Shown here one piece after another: positions 18,241 through 26,933 of a DNA stretch of 64,000 nucleotides (positions within the stretch are counted from its first letter, which is position 1; each line of letters starts with the position of its first letter). Under the pieces are notes generated by a model that saw only the letters and a list, made by a program, of their open reading frames with translations, was not told the DNA's origin and did not search any database. Source of the stretch: Bacillus sp. ISL-37 (lineage in GTDB: Bacteria; Bacillota; Bacilli; Bacillales; Cytobacillaceae); assembly GCF_018613315.1 (NCBI RefSeq), contig NZ_JAGGQL010000004.1, positions 1,941 to 65,940 of the forward strand, read 5' to 3'. The translations under genes were made by a program, and so were the position numbers.

Positions 18241-18492
18241 AGCCGTCACTGCGATTTAGAAGGAAATCACTCCGATTTTAGAGCTAATCACTACGATTTA
18301 GAAGGAAATCACTCCGATTTTAGAGCTAATCACTACGATTTAGAAGGAAATCACTCCGTTTTTAGAGCTAATCACTACGATTTAGAAGGAAATCACTCCG
18401 TTTTTGGAGCTAATCACTACGATTTAGAAGGAAATCACTCCGTTTTTGGAGCTAATCACTACGATTTAAAAGGAAATCACTACTTTTTCCAA
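18241..18492. repeat. 42-bp intergenic tandem array 3 (AATCACT..GATTT)
   Basis: GGAAATCACT begins at 18262, 18304, 18346, 18388, 18430 and 18472, exactly 42 bp apart each time. Each unit is two direct 21-bp halves, one with GGAAATCACTCCGATTTTAG and one with GCTAATCACTACGATTTAG. It lies between convergent genes. Because 42 is a multiple of three, an open frame (18214-18546) crosses it, but no ribosome site supports translation. Confidence 0.95.
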
Positions 18493-18567
18493 TTTGGTGG
18501 GAAATCCTTTGCCTTCCTAGAAACTCATCAATTAATTTATGTTTAATGAGTTTTGTTACGCTATTCC

Positions 18568-19587
18568 CTAAACAAAAAACCGGACTAATAAATACCCAAA
18601 CACCGAAAGCAGCACAGAACCAGCAAGTCCTGCCGACAATGCTTTTTCGCCCATTTGCTTAAATGATTTAAAGTCGACATTCAATCCAAGTCCGGCCATA
18701 GCCATGCCGATGAGCAAATAGGCGAGGCTGACGATGGCTGACGCAGCAGCATCGCTGACAACTCCTGTCGTATTGAAAGCACTCACCGCAAGGAATCCAA
18801 GGATGAACCAGGGAATCGGAAGGGTAGACAGCGTCATTTTTTGACCGGCGTCACCGCTTTCCTTCCGCTGGATAAGGAATCCTATTAAAATAGCAACCGG
18901 AACAAGCAGTGCTACCCTAGTCAATTTTACGATAATGGCGAGGTCGAGGGCAGCCTGTCCAGCCGGGTCGGCAGCAGCAACGACATGGGCGATTTCATGC
19001 AGGGTTCCACCCGCAAAAACACCATATTCAAGTGCTTTCAAGTCAAGATACGAGAAGATCAAGGTATAAAGAATCGTGAAAATCGTTCCGAGCACCGCAA
19101 CATTGGCTGCCCCAACAGCGGTTTCTTTTTCATTGGCCTTGATGACTGGCGCGATGGCGACGACTGCGGCTGCACCGCAAATCGCTGTCCCGCAGGCCGT
19201 CAGGATGCCAAGCCTTTTCTCCACCTTAAAAAGGCGGCTCAATCCATAGACGACGACAAGGGCAAACGCCAGATTCGCAAATGCGATTAAAAATACCGTC
19301 GATCCGGCATTGTAAATATCATACAGATTCAGCCTGAATCCAAGCAATATGATTCCGAGACGAAGCAGCTTTTTGCTGGAATAAGAAGCACCTTCCAACA
19401 GGCCGCCGTTCACTCCAACAGACGCCCGCCAGATCATTCCCAGCATGATGGCAATGACAAGCTGGCCCATGATCGAAAAGAATGGAAGTCCGGCAATCAA
19501 TCGGGCAGCCAGCGCGAGCGCCAGAGTCAGGGCAATACCTCTCAAGACGGGCATAGTAAAACGAGGCAGTAAATCATTTATTTTCAT
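18568..19587 (-). CDS. YeiH/UPF0324 family putative sulfate exporter
   Basis: A 339-residue protein with about ten hydrophobic helices. Family signatures are LRLGIILLGFRLN near residue 75, the LTACGTAICGAAAVVAIAP stretch near residue 128-146 and GGTLHEIAHVVAA near 190. TIGR00698/YeiH proteins are annotated as putative sulfate exporters, but transport has seldom been tested. Paralogues are commonly next to LysR regulators of the type at 11815. AAGGACGTG precedes the start. Convergent with the GlcD-like gene. Confidence 0.85.
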   Translation of the reverse strand: MKINDLLPRFTMPVLRGIALTLALALAARLIAGLPFFSIMGQLVIAIMLGMIWRASVGVNGGLLEGASYSSKKLLRLGIILLGFRLNLYDIYNAGSTVFLIAFANLAFALVVVYGLSRLFKVEKRLGILTACGTAICGAAAVVAIAPVIKANEKETAVGAANVAVLGTIFTILYTLIFSYLDLKALEYGVFAGGTLHEIAHVVAAADPAGQAALDLAIIVKLTRVALLVPVAILIGFLIQRKESGDAGQKMTLSTLPIPWFILGFLAVSAFNTTGVVSDAAASAIVSLAYLLIGMAMAGLGLNVDFKSFKQMGEKALSAGLAGSVLLSVFGYLLVRFFV

Positions 19588-19784
19588 TTATTACACGTCC
19601 TTATAAACTTTCTAACTACCACTTTACCTAATAAAAGAAAAATAGCAAAACCCATATGTGTATCTATCTGGAATTGGCAATATTCACAAAACGGATATAT
19701 GTAAGCTGAGCAGGGATATTGGATGGTGCTTATAATAAAGGTAACTATATCCTCCCTAAGCAGGTGAGCAAAATGGAGAAGAGC

Positions 19785-20978
19785 ATGTCGGAGGGAAGGT
19801 TTCTTGTATACATCGTAGCTGCGGTCATGATTTTGATGGTGATCCATCTCTATCATGCTGACCTTTCGTCCTATTTGAACCCTGAAAATTATATTGCCAT
19901 CCATACGATTTTGGAATTTTTCAGTATTGCGGTTTCCTTTTCGATTTTCTCATATGGCTGGAAAGCGTTCGGCTTCTCACAGTCCAGGAAAATCCTGATG
20001 CTGAGCTTTTTGTTTTTCATCGTCGGAATGCTCGATTTATTGCATACACTCACATTCCAGGGAATGCCCTTTTTTATAACGGAAAGTTCCATCGCGAAGG
20101 CAACATGGTTCTGGGTTTCGGCCCGGAGCATTGAGTCATTATTGATCGTGCTGGTACTCGTCCTGCCCGAAAGGAAGTTGCAGCAGGATCCGAGGCGCAT
20201 CTGTCTGGCAGTTTGCACGGCGGTTATCGGAGTCATTATGTTCGTGATTTTCAGGTATGAACAGAGCCTTCCGCTGCTCGTCATTGAAGGCAAAGGGACA
20301 ACCATGTTGAAAAATCTGATAGAATATGGTGTCAGCTTCCTGCACTTCATCTCCATTGTCATTTCACTTTACTTTTACAATGAAGGAAAGAAGGGCCAGC
20401 ATCTGTATGTAGCGCTGGCATTCACGTTTCTGTTTTTGTCCGAACTCGTTTTCACGATTTACCAGAGCGTTTATGATATCGACAATTTCACCGGCCATCT
20501 GTACAAGGCGCTTGGCTACTTTTTTATCATGAGGGGGTTCTACTTCTCGACGATTGCGGACGACAGCTTTCTGAAGGATCCTCATGAAAAAATGTGGCGG
20601 AAGAGTGAGGAGATGATCCAGAGCCATTATGGAATCATTTTCAAGCTGTCAAAGCAGGGTGATGACTTCATCCACCACATTGTTGGCGGTGGGCTGCTGA
20701 ATGATCTGGGCTTCACCCCGAATGAGATCAATGGCAAGACCCTCGGTGAATTCCTGCCCGATAAGGCGGGGAGAATTGAAAGGTACTATGATTGTGTCTG
20801 GAAAAATAATGAGAAGATTGTCTTTGAAATTGAAATTGGCGGACAAACATATGCGATATCGCTCATGCCTGTTATGACCAATGGCGAGGTAGTGGAGATT
20901 GCCGGAGCCGTTATGGGGATCGTCAAGTATTCACGGCTGGACCGCTGTTCCAGAAGTACGAAGGCAAATGCTTTGTAA
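19785..20978 (+). CDS. MASE3-type membrane sensor with PAS domain, no output domain
   Basis: The N-terminal ~270 residues hold seven or eight hydrophobic segments with the MASE3 pattern (LLHTLTFQGMPFF, WFWVSARSIESL). They are followed by a single PAS-like domain (residues ~285-390: GIIFKLSKQGDDFIHHIVGG..LNDLGF..). The protein then stops, without GGDEF, EAL or kinase domain. The start is uncertain: ATG 19785 follows GGAGAAGAGC, while ATG 19773 follows AGGTGAG at short distance. It may act as a sensory platform for partners. No frameshift to a downstream output domain is seen before the terminator. Confidence 0.75.
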   Translation: MSEGRFLVYIVAAVMILMVIHLYHADLSSYLNPENYIAIHTILEFFSIAVSFSIFSYGWKAFGFSQSRKILMLSFLFFIVGMLDLLHTLTFQGMPFFITESSIAKATWFWVSARSIESLLIVLVLVLPERKLQQDPRRICLAVCTAVIGVIMFVIFRYEQSLPLLVIEGKGTTMLKNLIEYGVSFLHFISIVISLYFYNEGKKGQHLYVALAFTFLFLSELVFTIYQSVYDIDNFTGHLYKALGYFFIMRGFYFSTIADDSFLKDPHEKMWRKSEEMIQSHYGIIFKLSKQGDDFIHHIVGGGLLNDLGFTPNEINGKTLGEFLPDKAGRIERYYDCVWKNNEKIVFEIEIGGQTYAISLMPVMTNGEVVEIAGAVMGIVKYSRLDRCSRSTKANAL

Positions 20979-20987
20979 GCTTTGATC

Positions 20988-21014
20988 AAACCTGCAGAAA
21001 TGCAGGTTTTTTTG
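20988..21014 (+). terminator. Rho-independent terminator
   Basis: AAACCTGCA and TGCAGGTTT pair with a four-base loop, followed by TTTTTG. Confidence 0.9.
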
Positions 21015-21072
21015 TTTCACCATTACCCTCCATTGCCGAAAGGAATTTTATAATAAAAGGCGAATAAGCTAT

Positions 21073-21111
21073 AAGTATCAGCCCTGTCCGATTTCGAGGG
21101 TGACATACTTA
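21073..21111 (+). other. Structured leader-like hairpin upstream of nagE
   Basis: AAGTAT and ATACTT enclose a CCCT / AGGG inner helix with a 10-nt loop, followed by a GGGAGGGAGCGCTGAA stretch. It lies about 160 bp before the nagE start. It does not match a riboswitch class I recognise and could be an mRNA leader element or a relic. Confidence 0.35.
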
Positions 21112-21236
21112 GGGAGGGAGCGCTGAATCTTCTGAAGTCTAAATATTTAAAATAGTATTTTTTCAGGATGTTCTTTAGGGAGACGAAGTGTTAAACTGGG
21201 TGTATGTTTACAAATTTCTACAATGTTTTTGAAAAA

Positions 21237-21250
21237 TGTAAGCATTTACA
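21237..21250 (+). promoter_or_regulatory. cre-like site (CcpA) before nagE
   Basis: TGTAAGCATTTACA matches the catabolite-responsive consensus TGWAARCGYTWNCW at all but the central G. It lies 24 bp before the start codon. Confidence 0.6.
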
Positions 21251-21274
21251 ATCATAACGGAAGAGGTGTTGAAC

Positions 21275-22651
21275 GTGCTAGGATTTTTACAAAGAATCGG
21301 GAAGGCTTTGATGCTTCCAATCGCTGTTTTACCTGCAGCTGCATTATTGCTGCGTCTTGGGCAGCCGGACTTATTGGATATTGCTTTTATTTCTGCGGCA
21401 GGTGACGCGATTTTTGCTAACCTTGCATTATTGTTCGCCATCGGTGTGGCAGTTGGTATTTCGAAGGATGGCCACGGTGCTGCCGGGCTCGCTGGTGCAA
21501 TAGGCTATTTTGTTTTGACTAAGGGTGCAGGTGCTGTCAATGAAAGCATCAATATGGCGGTGCTTGGCGGGATTTTATCCGGGGTAATCGCCGGTTTGCT
21601 CTACAACCGTTTTCATGATATTAAGCTGCCGGACTGGCTCGGCTTCTTCGGCGGCAAACGTTTTGTCCCGATCATCACTTCATTGGTAATGATTGTTTTA
21701 GCCGGTATTTTCGGCTATGTTTGGCCGCCAATCCAGACAGGCATTAACAGTGTCGGTGAATGGATTGTCGGTGCCGGTGCAGTTGGAGTAGGCGTATTCG
21801 GTTTCCTGAACCGTTTATTGATTCCAATGGGCCTTCACCATGTTTTGAACACGCTTGTCTGGTTTGAATTTGGTGAATTTACGAATGCAGCAGGGGATAT
21901 TGTAAAAGGTGACCTGAACCGTTTCTTCGCAGGCGACCCTAAAGCCGGCATTTTCATGAACGGTTTCTTCCCAGTCATGATGTTCGGTCTTCCAGCTGCA
22001 GCATTCGCGATGATTGCCGCAGCGAAAAAGGAACGCAAGAAGGCTACTGCAGGAGCGCTTATCGGTTTAGCCTTCACATCATTCCTGACAGGGATCACAG
22101 AGCCAATCGAATTCTTGTTCATGTTCTTGTCTCCAGTCCTTTATGGAATTCATGCTGTATTGACTGGTCTGGCAATGTCGATTACCTATATGCTCGATAT
22201 CCACCATGGATTCGGATTCTCAGCAGGTGCAATCGACTATGTGCTGAACTACGGAATTGCCCAAAAGCCATTGCTGCTGCTCGGAGTCGGCCTCGTTTAC
22301 GCAGTGCTGTATTTCGTCATTTTCTACTTCCTGATCATCAAGCTTGACCTCAAGACGCCAGGACGTGAAGACGAAGTTGAGGGCGAGTTCACAGAAAGCG
22401 GCGCGTCAAAAGGAAATTACGCAAAGCTTGCAGATCATTATTTGGCAGCATTAGGCGGCAAAAGCAATCTTAAGGAACTGGACAACTGCGTAACCCGCCT
22501 TCGTTTAAAAGTAGAGGATATGGCAAAAGTAAATGAAGCAGAACTTAAGCGCCTTGGGGCAAAAGGTGTGTTAAAGCTTAATAAAACAGACCTTCAAGTC
22601 ATTGTAGGAACCGATGTAGAATTTTTGTCGAATGAAATGAAGCGAAAATAA
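21275..22651 (+). CDS. nagE: PTS EIICB permease, N-acetylglucosamine type
   Basis: A 458-residue glucose-superfamily PTS permease. The EIIC membrane domain (residues 1-360) begins LGFLQRIGKALMLPIAVLPAA and carries GITEPIEFLFMFL with the sugar-binding Glu. The EIIB domain follows, with the phosphorylated Cys in LDNCVTRLRLK near residue 407. No EIIA domain is attached, so a shared EIIA must serve. The GTG at 21275 is preferred: AAGAGGTG is six bases upstream and homologues start MLGFLQ-like. GlcNAc specificity is by similarity to NagP/NagE. Confidence 0.88.
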   Translation: MLGFLQRIGKALMLPIAVLPAAALLLRLGQPDLLDIAFISAAGDAIFANLALLFAIGVAVGISKDGHGAAGLAGAIGYFVLTKGAGAVNESINMAVLGGILSGVIAGLLYNRFHDIKLPDWLGFFGGKRFVPIITSLVMIVLAGIFGYVWPPIQTGINSVGEWIVGAGAVGVGVFGFLNRLLIPMGLHHVLNTLVWFEFGEFTNAAGDIVKGDLNRFFAGDPKAGIFMNGFFPVMMFGLPAAAFAMIAAAKKERKKATAGALIGLAFTSFLTGITEPIEFLFMFLSPVLYGIHAVLTGLAMSITYMLDIHHGFGFSAGAIDYVLNYGIAQKPLLLLGVGLVYAVLYFVIFYFLIIKLDLKTPGREDEVEGEFTESGASKGNYAKLADHYLAALGGKSNLKELDNCVTRLRLKVEDMAKVNEAELKRLGAKGVLKLNKTDLQVIVGTDVEFLSNEMKRK

Positions 22652-22658
22652 GAAAGAC

Positions 22659-22692
22659 AGACTTGGCGGTACTTCACCGTCAGGTCTTTTTT
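22659..22692 (+). terminator. nagE terminator
   Basis: AGACTTGGCGGT pairs with ACCGTCAGGTCT, followed by seven T. Confidence 0.8.
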
Positions 22693-22755
22693 TCACAGGC
22701 TATCTAAATGGAGAAATAGGTAAAATAGAACCTATACATAAATGGAGGGTTATTC

Positions 22756-23673
22756 ATGAAACGTCTACTGGATTGCACAGCATCTGATTTTGAACAAATG
22801 ACGGGACAGGATTTGAAAAAGGCGATCATTGCTTCTGAGGGACGGACGATTTTATCTGAGGTCATCGGGGCATTCTCACCGCTGTATCCGGCAGTGACGA
22901 ATGCGGAAATGGCAGCTGCATTCGGTGCTGACCTGATCCTGCTGAACTTCTTCGATGTGATGAATCCTTCTATCGAGAGCTTGCCGGAAGCAGAGCCGTC
23001 TGAAGTAGTCCGCCAATTAAAGAAGCTGGTTGGCCGTCCTGTTGGCTTAAACCTAGAGCCGGTCGACCTCCAGGCGGACAAGCTTGAGGCACTGCAGCAG
23101 CTTCCTGAAGGAAGGATGGCTACCGATGCTTCACTTAAAAGAGCGAAGGAGCTTGGCTTCGATTTCGTCTGCCTGACAGGCAACCCAAAAACAGGTGTGA
23201 CGAATGCCGAAATTACCAAAGCAATTGAAAAAGCCCGGGCAGCATTCGGTCCAGACGGATTGATTATTGCTGGCAAAATGCATGGCGCAGGTGTGGCCGG
23301 TGAGACGGGAAGCTCAATGATGACGGGCGAAACCTTGCATAGGTTTGTCGAGGCTGGTGCTGACATCATCCTGATTCCGTCGCCGGGCACTGTGCCGGGT
23401 TTTACGGTTGAAAAGACGGCAAAGCTGGTTGAGCTTGTCCACCAAAAAGGAGCCCTCGCCATCCTGACGACTGGAACAAGCCAGGAGGGGGCGGATGAAC
23501 AAACAATCAAACAAATCGCTCTGAACAGCAAGATGGCCGGTGCTGACCTCTACCATATCGGAGACGCCGGGGCAGCGGGCATCGCTTCTCCAGAAAATAT
23601 CATGGCCTATTCAATCGTCGTACGAGGCAAACGGCATACTTATGTCCGGATGGCAGCCTCTGTCAGAAGATAA
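22756..23673 (+). CDS. PEP-mutase-like TIM-barrel protein (DUF7916-like)
   Basis: A 305-residue protein with alternating strands and helices: FGADLILLNFFDVMNP near residue 55, RPVGLNLEPVD near 93, FDFVCLTGNPKTGVTN near 133, IIAGKMHGAG near 170 and GADIILIPSPGTVPG near 200. The order fits a TIM barrel related to PEP phosphonomutase-like proteins, often found near PTS genes. GGAGGG precedes the ATG. The location just after nagE suggests a link to amino-sugar or phosphosugar metabolism, but it has its own start region and no function is established. Confidence 0.65.
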   Translation: MKRLLDCTASDFEQMTGQDLKKAIIASEGRTILSEVIGAFSPLYPAVTNAEMAAAFGADLILLNFFDVMNPSIESLPEAEPSEVVRQLKKLVGRPVGLNLEPVDLQADKLEALQQLPEGRMATDASLKRAKELGFDFVCLTGNPKTGVTNAEITKAIEKARAAFGPDGLIIAGKMHGAGVAGETGSSMMTGETLHRFVEAGADIILIPSPGTVPGFTVEKTAKLVELVHQKGALAILTTGTSQEGADEQTIKQIALNSKMAGADLYHIGDAGAAGIASPENIMAYSIVVRGKRHTYVRMAASVRR

Positions 23674-23758
23674 ATACCTGATTTTTCAAGTTGGTATCAG
23701 CCATAATCCGGGTAAAAGTAAAGCCTAACGCTGATACTAACTTGAGGAGGGATACAAC

Positions 23759-23950
23759 ATGGAAAAGGACAAGTTTGTCAATATCGATCCAAAAGCAAAG
23801 CCTGTCAATCAAGGTTCTGAGCAGGAACAAATGGAAACAGCGGAAGCAAACATGAAGCTCCAGGACGCTTTTTATGATGAAAACGAAAGCAATGGGGTAG
23901 ATCCTGCTAACCTGAATAATCAGACAGCCATCCTGACTGATATGGACTAA
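23759..23950 (+). CDS. Small acidic hypothetical protein, 63 aa
   Basis: A hydrophilic, acidic, low-aromatic protein (MEKDKFVNIDPKAKPVNQGS start, ending LTDMD) with no Cys and no membrane segment. It has a strong GAGGAGGG site and its own terminator, which supports expression. Composition resembles small sporulation or stress proteins of bacilli. I do not recognise the family. Confidence 0.65.
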   Translation: MEKDKFVNIDPKAKPVNQGSEQEQMETAEANMKLQDAFYDENESNGVDPANLNNQTAILTDMD

Positions 23951-23951
23951 A

Positions 23952-23980
23952 AGCCGGCAATTGTTTGCCGGCTCTTCCTT
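23952..23980. terminator. Rho-independent terminator
   Basis: AGCCGGCAA and TTGCCGGCT pair with a four-base loop, followed by CTTCCTTTT. Confidence 0.85.
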
Positions 23981-23998
23981 TTGTCAGATCCCAGAAGC

Positions 23999-24154
23999 CT
24001 AATGATGACGGTCTGTTTTATCGCTCTGGTCTTTGTTGTGTTTGTTCCCCTTGCTGTTGTCCCCGCTCGTCAATTCACCGGAAAACTCGGCCATCTGGTT
24101 ACCGAGCTTTGGGGAGTTTTGATTTTTACTGCCTTTATTGAACTTTTTCGTCAT
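23999..24154 (-). CDS. Very small hydrophilic protein, 51 aa
   Basis: The minus-strand ATG at 24154 follows a near-perfect AAGGAGGG site with seven-base spacing. The 51-residue product starts MTKKFNKGSKNQNSPKLG and ends DKTDRHH. It is rich in Lys, Asn, Ser, Asp and Gly with one Phe pair and no hydrophobic core. This is the composition of small spore-associated or disordered stress proteins. The longer plus-strand frame across the same bases has no ribosome site and is rejected. Family not recognised. Confidence 0.65.
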   Translation of the reverse strand: MTKKFNKGSKNQNSPKLGNQMAEFSGELTSGDNSKGNKHNKDQSDKTDRHH

Positions 24155-24250
24155 TGTAAGCCCTCCTTATAGTGAGTACTAAGCTAGTTTTCCCGATAGT
24201 AGGGTGGCAATATGTAAAAACATTTTAAACTGAGGTTCAGTTAACTCAAT

Positions 24251-24283
24251 AAAAAAGGACAGCTTGCACTCAGCTGCCCTTTA
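24251..24283 (-). terminator. Rho-independent terminator
   Basis: On the minus strand AAAGGGCAGCT pairs with AGCTGTCCTTT, then a T-run follows. Confidence 0.8.
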
Positions 24284-24287
24284 AAAC

Positions 24288-24596
24288 TTATTTTTCAATG
24301 GATCGATCAATCTCTTCCTCGCTCACTAACTCAACCTCGGCGAGACCTTTCAACTCCTGGATCAGCCCGTTCGCTTCCTCGTACAGTGTGTCATCTGTAA
24401 ATACTTCTGAGTAATAAAGGGAATCATTCAGCAAAGCTTTCACGTGGAGCCTCGTGCCGGATTCTGTGTCTTCGTCACCCAAAGTGACAGCGGAGCGTGA
24501 GGTTTCGTGCTGATTGAGCAAGACTTTATTGCCATTGCGTTCTTTCTTCACAGCTTCAACAATTTCCACCAACGAATTAACTCGTTTCAATGACAT
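24288..24596 (-). CDS. Hypothetical protein, 102 aa
   Basis: A soluble 102-residue protein (MSLKRVNSLVEIVEAVKKER..) with two predicted helices flanking beta strands and an acidic C-terminus ending VSEEEIDRSIEK. The ATG at 24596 is chosen because AGAGGGGTG immediately precedes it. The ATG 24 bases further upstream has none. It lies downstream of a histidine kinase on the same strand with a 45-base gap, so it may share its transcript. No family recognised. Confidence 0.6.
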   Translation of the reverse strand: MSLKRVNSLVEIVEAVKKERNGNKVLLNQHETSRSAVTLGDEDTESGTRLHVKALLNDSLYYSEVFTDDTLYEEANGLIQELKGLAEVELVSEEEIDRSIEK

Positions 24597-24641
24597 CACC
24601 CCTCTAGTTATGTATTCCATGTTTCAGACATTTAAAACCAC

Positions 24642-25991
24642 TCAAAGAATTATTTCGAACGTAGTTCCCTTGCATAGCTCGCTGCGTATGGTGATTTTTC
24701 CGCCATGCGCTTCTACTAGCTCCTTTACGATCGCAAGCCCGAGCCCTGAACCTCCCAAAGCTTTCGACCGTGACTTATCGACCCGGTAAAAGCGGTCAAA
24801 AACCCACGCCTGGTCTTCATCAGGGATGCCTTTTCCTTCATCGGTGACGGTGATATGGATATGTCCATCCTTTTTGAAAACCTTCGTTGTGGTCGTAGTT
24901 CCTTCTTCTGAATACTTTCTGGCATTATCCAGCAGATTAATGAGAATTTGTTCAAAGCGGACCGGGTCAGCCTCGATATAGACTTCCCCGTGACAGCTAA
25001 AATTAAGCGTCATATTTTTTCCGATAAAAGATGGTGCCATCCTTGAGTGAATTCCGCGCATGAATGTACAGAGTTCCAAACGTTCTTTTTCGATGGTAAA
25101 AGTGTTCTCATCCATTTTTGCGAGGTCAAATAATCCTTTTACCAGACCAGAAAGCTTGGTTGCCTCTTCATGGATGATTTGCAGATATTGGCTTCTGTCC
25201 TCAGAGGCTATTCCCGGCTTACCGGCGATGTCCGCATACCCTTTTATATACGTGAGCGGTGTCCGCAATTCATGTGAAATGCTCGCGAGGAACTCATTCC
25301 GCTGCCTTTTCATGTGGCTTAGGTCATCAGCAAGCACCTGAATAGATTCAGCCAGCTCGCCCAATTCATCGTTTCCGCGGCGGGGCAGAGTGACAGAATA
25401 GTCGCCCTGGCGGATTTTTGAAGTCGCTTCATTCATCTTAATGACTGGCTTAGTAATGAATCTGGAAAGGAAAAGGGTAATCACGGCCATTGATGTCAAC
25501 AGCAGGATTCCGGCAAGCCAGAAGTGCTTGTTCAGCTTGGTAATCAGGCTCTGGACCCGCTGGGTATTCTTGAACATATAAACAGCACCGTCGTTCTCCA
25601 GGGGGCTTACCGACGCAATATATTGCTTGTCCTGCCAGTCATCTTCTAAAATCAACCCAGTTCGCTGAATATCTCCTGGCGTTTCTGTAATGATGTACTG
25701 CATCGAGTCATCCGTCGGTATGGAAGAAGAAATGATCACACCTGTCTGATCCGTGATAATGACATGGGTGTCCGTCTTTGATTCCATTGTCGTGATATGG
25801 TGGATGGTTTCCTGGGAATAGGAAGTTTCCAGAATATCACGATGGTTATTGCCGCGCGTTTGCAGGGAAGCTAGCTCCTCGTCGATCCTAGAATGGATGA
25901 TAGAAGAGTGCAGGTAGTAGAATAACACCCCTTCGACCAGCAATATCGTTATGAAAAAAACAACCCCGATTTTAAAAGAGATCCGATCCAT
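24642..25991 (-). CDS. Orphan sensor histidine kinase (HAMP-HisKA-HATPase)
   Basis: A 449-residue membrane kinase. TM1 is at residues ~8-28, followed by an extracytoplasmic sensing domain to ~155, TM2 at ~158-178 and a HAMP segment. The HisKA phosphoacceptor is in SISHELRTPLTYIKGY near residue 240. The HATPase_c region has NLLDNARKYSEEG (N box), DEGKGIPDED (G1), FDRFYRVDKSRS (F) and GGSGLGLAIVKELVEAHGG (G2). GGGAGTGG precedes the ATG. No response regulator gene is adjacent, which is unusual. Its partner must be elsewhere. Confidence 0.9.
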   Translation of the reverse strand: MDRISFKIGVVFFITILLVEGVLFYYLHSSIIHSRIDEELASLQTRGNNHRDILETSYSQETIHHITTMESKTDTHVIITDQTGVIISSSIPTDDSMQYIITETPGDIQRTGLILEDDWQDKQYIASVSPLENDGAVYMFKNTQRVQSLITKLNKHFWLAGILLLTSMAVITLFLSRFITKPVIKMNEATSKIRQGDYSVTLPRRGNDELGELAESIQVLADDLSHMKRQRNEFLASISHELRTPLTYIKGYADIAGKPGIASEDRSQYLQIIHEEATKLSGLVKGLFDLAKMDENTFTIEKERLELCTFMRGIHSRMAPSFIGKNMTLNFSCHGEVYIEADPVRFEQILINLLDNARKYSEEGTTTTTKVFKKDGHIHITVTDEGKGIPDEDQAWVFDRFYRVDKSRSKALGGSGLGLAIVKELVEAHGGKITIRSELCKGTTFEIIL

Positions 25992-26054
25992 TTATGCCAC
26001 TCCCATGATCCATCTTAGATCCATCATACTAAAAAAGTATCCAAAAACAGAGCA

Positions 26055-26087
26055 GAAAAGCGAAGAAGCAGTGCTCCTTCGCTTTTT
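26055..26087 (-). terminator. Terminator after short-chain reductase
   Basis: AAAAAAGCGAAG and CTTCGCTTTT pair on the minus strand around a longer loop, just downstream of the reductase stop. Confidence 0.8.
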
Positions 26088-26090
26088 TGA

Positions 26091-26843
26091 TCATAACAAA
26101 TCATTCACCTTATAAATCATTCCATTTTCAAGGTTATCACCTAATACCAATTTTACAAGCGCTCCAGCAACAGTATCAGGACTGCGAAGATTGCCGCTTT
26201 CTTTGCAATTCCTGAAGGTATCCACATCGGCGAATGCTTCTTCTGAGGAAGAACGGATTGTCACCTGCATATCAGTATCCATCAGACCCGGGCTGAAGGC
26301 GATGACCTTGCTGCTGCTTCTGTTGTTCTCAAGCTCCAGGCCGGCGGTCATCGTGAACATGTTGACAGCGGCTTTTGTGCTGCAATAAATGCTCCAGCCC
26401 TGGATTGGCCGCTCGCCAGCACCGGAGGTTACATTCGCGATGATGACTCTGGTGCCGGCTTCTTTTGCTTTTTGTAAAAATATATTACTAATCAGGATTG
26501 GTGCCGTCAGATTCACCTGGACATTCGTCTGGACTAAGGATGCATCAAGCTCCCCTGCCACATCGATTGGTTCGATGACTCCAGCATTATTGATGACATA
26601 GACGGCTTCCGCATTTTTAAAAACATCAGCTGCAATCGCAGTGAATACACTTTGGACCTGGCCCTCTGAGCTGAGGTCGCAGCTGTGATGGGTATATCCG
26701 GCTCTGGGTTTTTCCGCAGCCTGCTTTAAACTGCTGTTTTCATTACGGGAAACAGAAATAACATGGATTCCTTCTGCCAGCATTTGTTGTGCGGCAGATG
26801 CCCCAAGTCCCCTCGATGCACCTGTGATGATGGCGTATTTCAT
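26091..26843 (-). CDS. yueD: Short-chain dehydrogenase/reductase, YueD-like
   Basis: A 250-residue classical SDR. The cofactor motif is TGASRGLG at residues 7-14, NNAG lies near residue 87, and the catalytic Ser-Tyr-Lys set is in NVTSGAGE and the YCSTKAA motif near 155. It resembles B. subtilis YueD, a benzil/sepiapterin-type reductase using NADPH. The ATG at 26843 follows AAAGGAGTG. The longer frame to 26894 has no site. Single-gene unit. Confidence 0.8.
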   Translation of the reverse strand: MKYAIITGASRGLGASAAQQMLAEGIHVISVSRNENSSLKQAAEKPRAGYTHHSCDLSSEGQVQSVFTAIAADVFKNAEAVYVINNAGVIEPIDVAGELDASLVQTNVQVNLTAPILISNIFLQKAKEAGTRVIIANVTSGAGERPIQGWSIYCSTKAAVNMFTMTAGLELENNRSSSKVIAFSPGLMDTDMQVTIRSSSEEAFADVDTFRNCKESGNLRSPDTVAGALVKLVLGDNLENGMIYKVNDLL

Positions 26844-26933
26844 TTCAGACACTCCTTTATGTAAGGCTTTTATGATCAACCTCCGGGTTCGCAAAATAGC
26901 TTAATCCAAACTAATAACAATTATTTTTCACGA

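Noticed and set aside
18214-18546. 110-codon open frame across array 3
   Set aside because: No ribosome site; frame is open only because the 42-bp unit is a multiple of three; the same word pattern continues outside the frame.
23981-24172. 63-codon plus-strand frame
   Set aside because: No ribosome site; the minus strand encodes a 51-residue protein with a strong AAGGAGGG site over the same bases.
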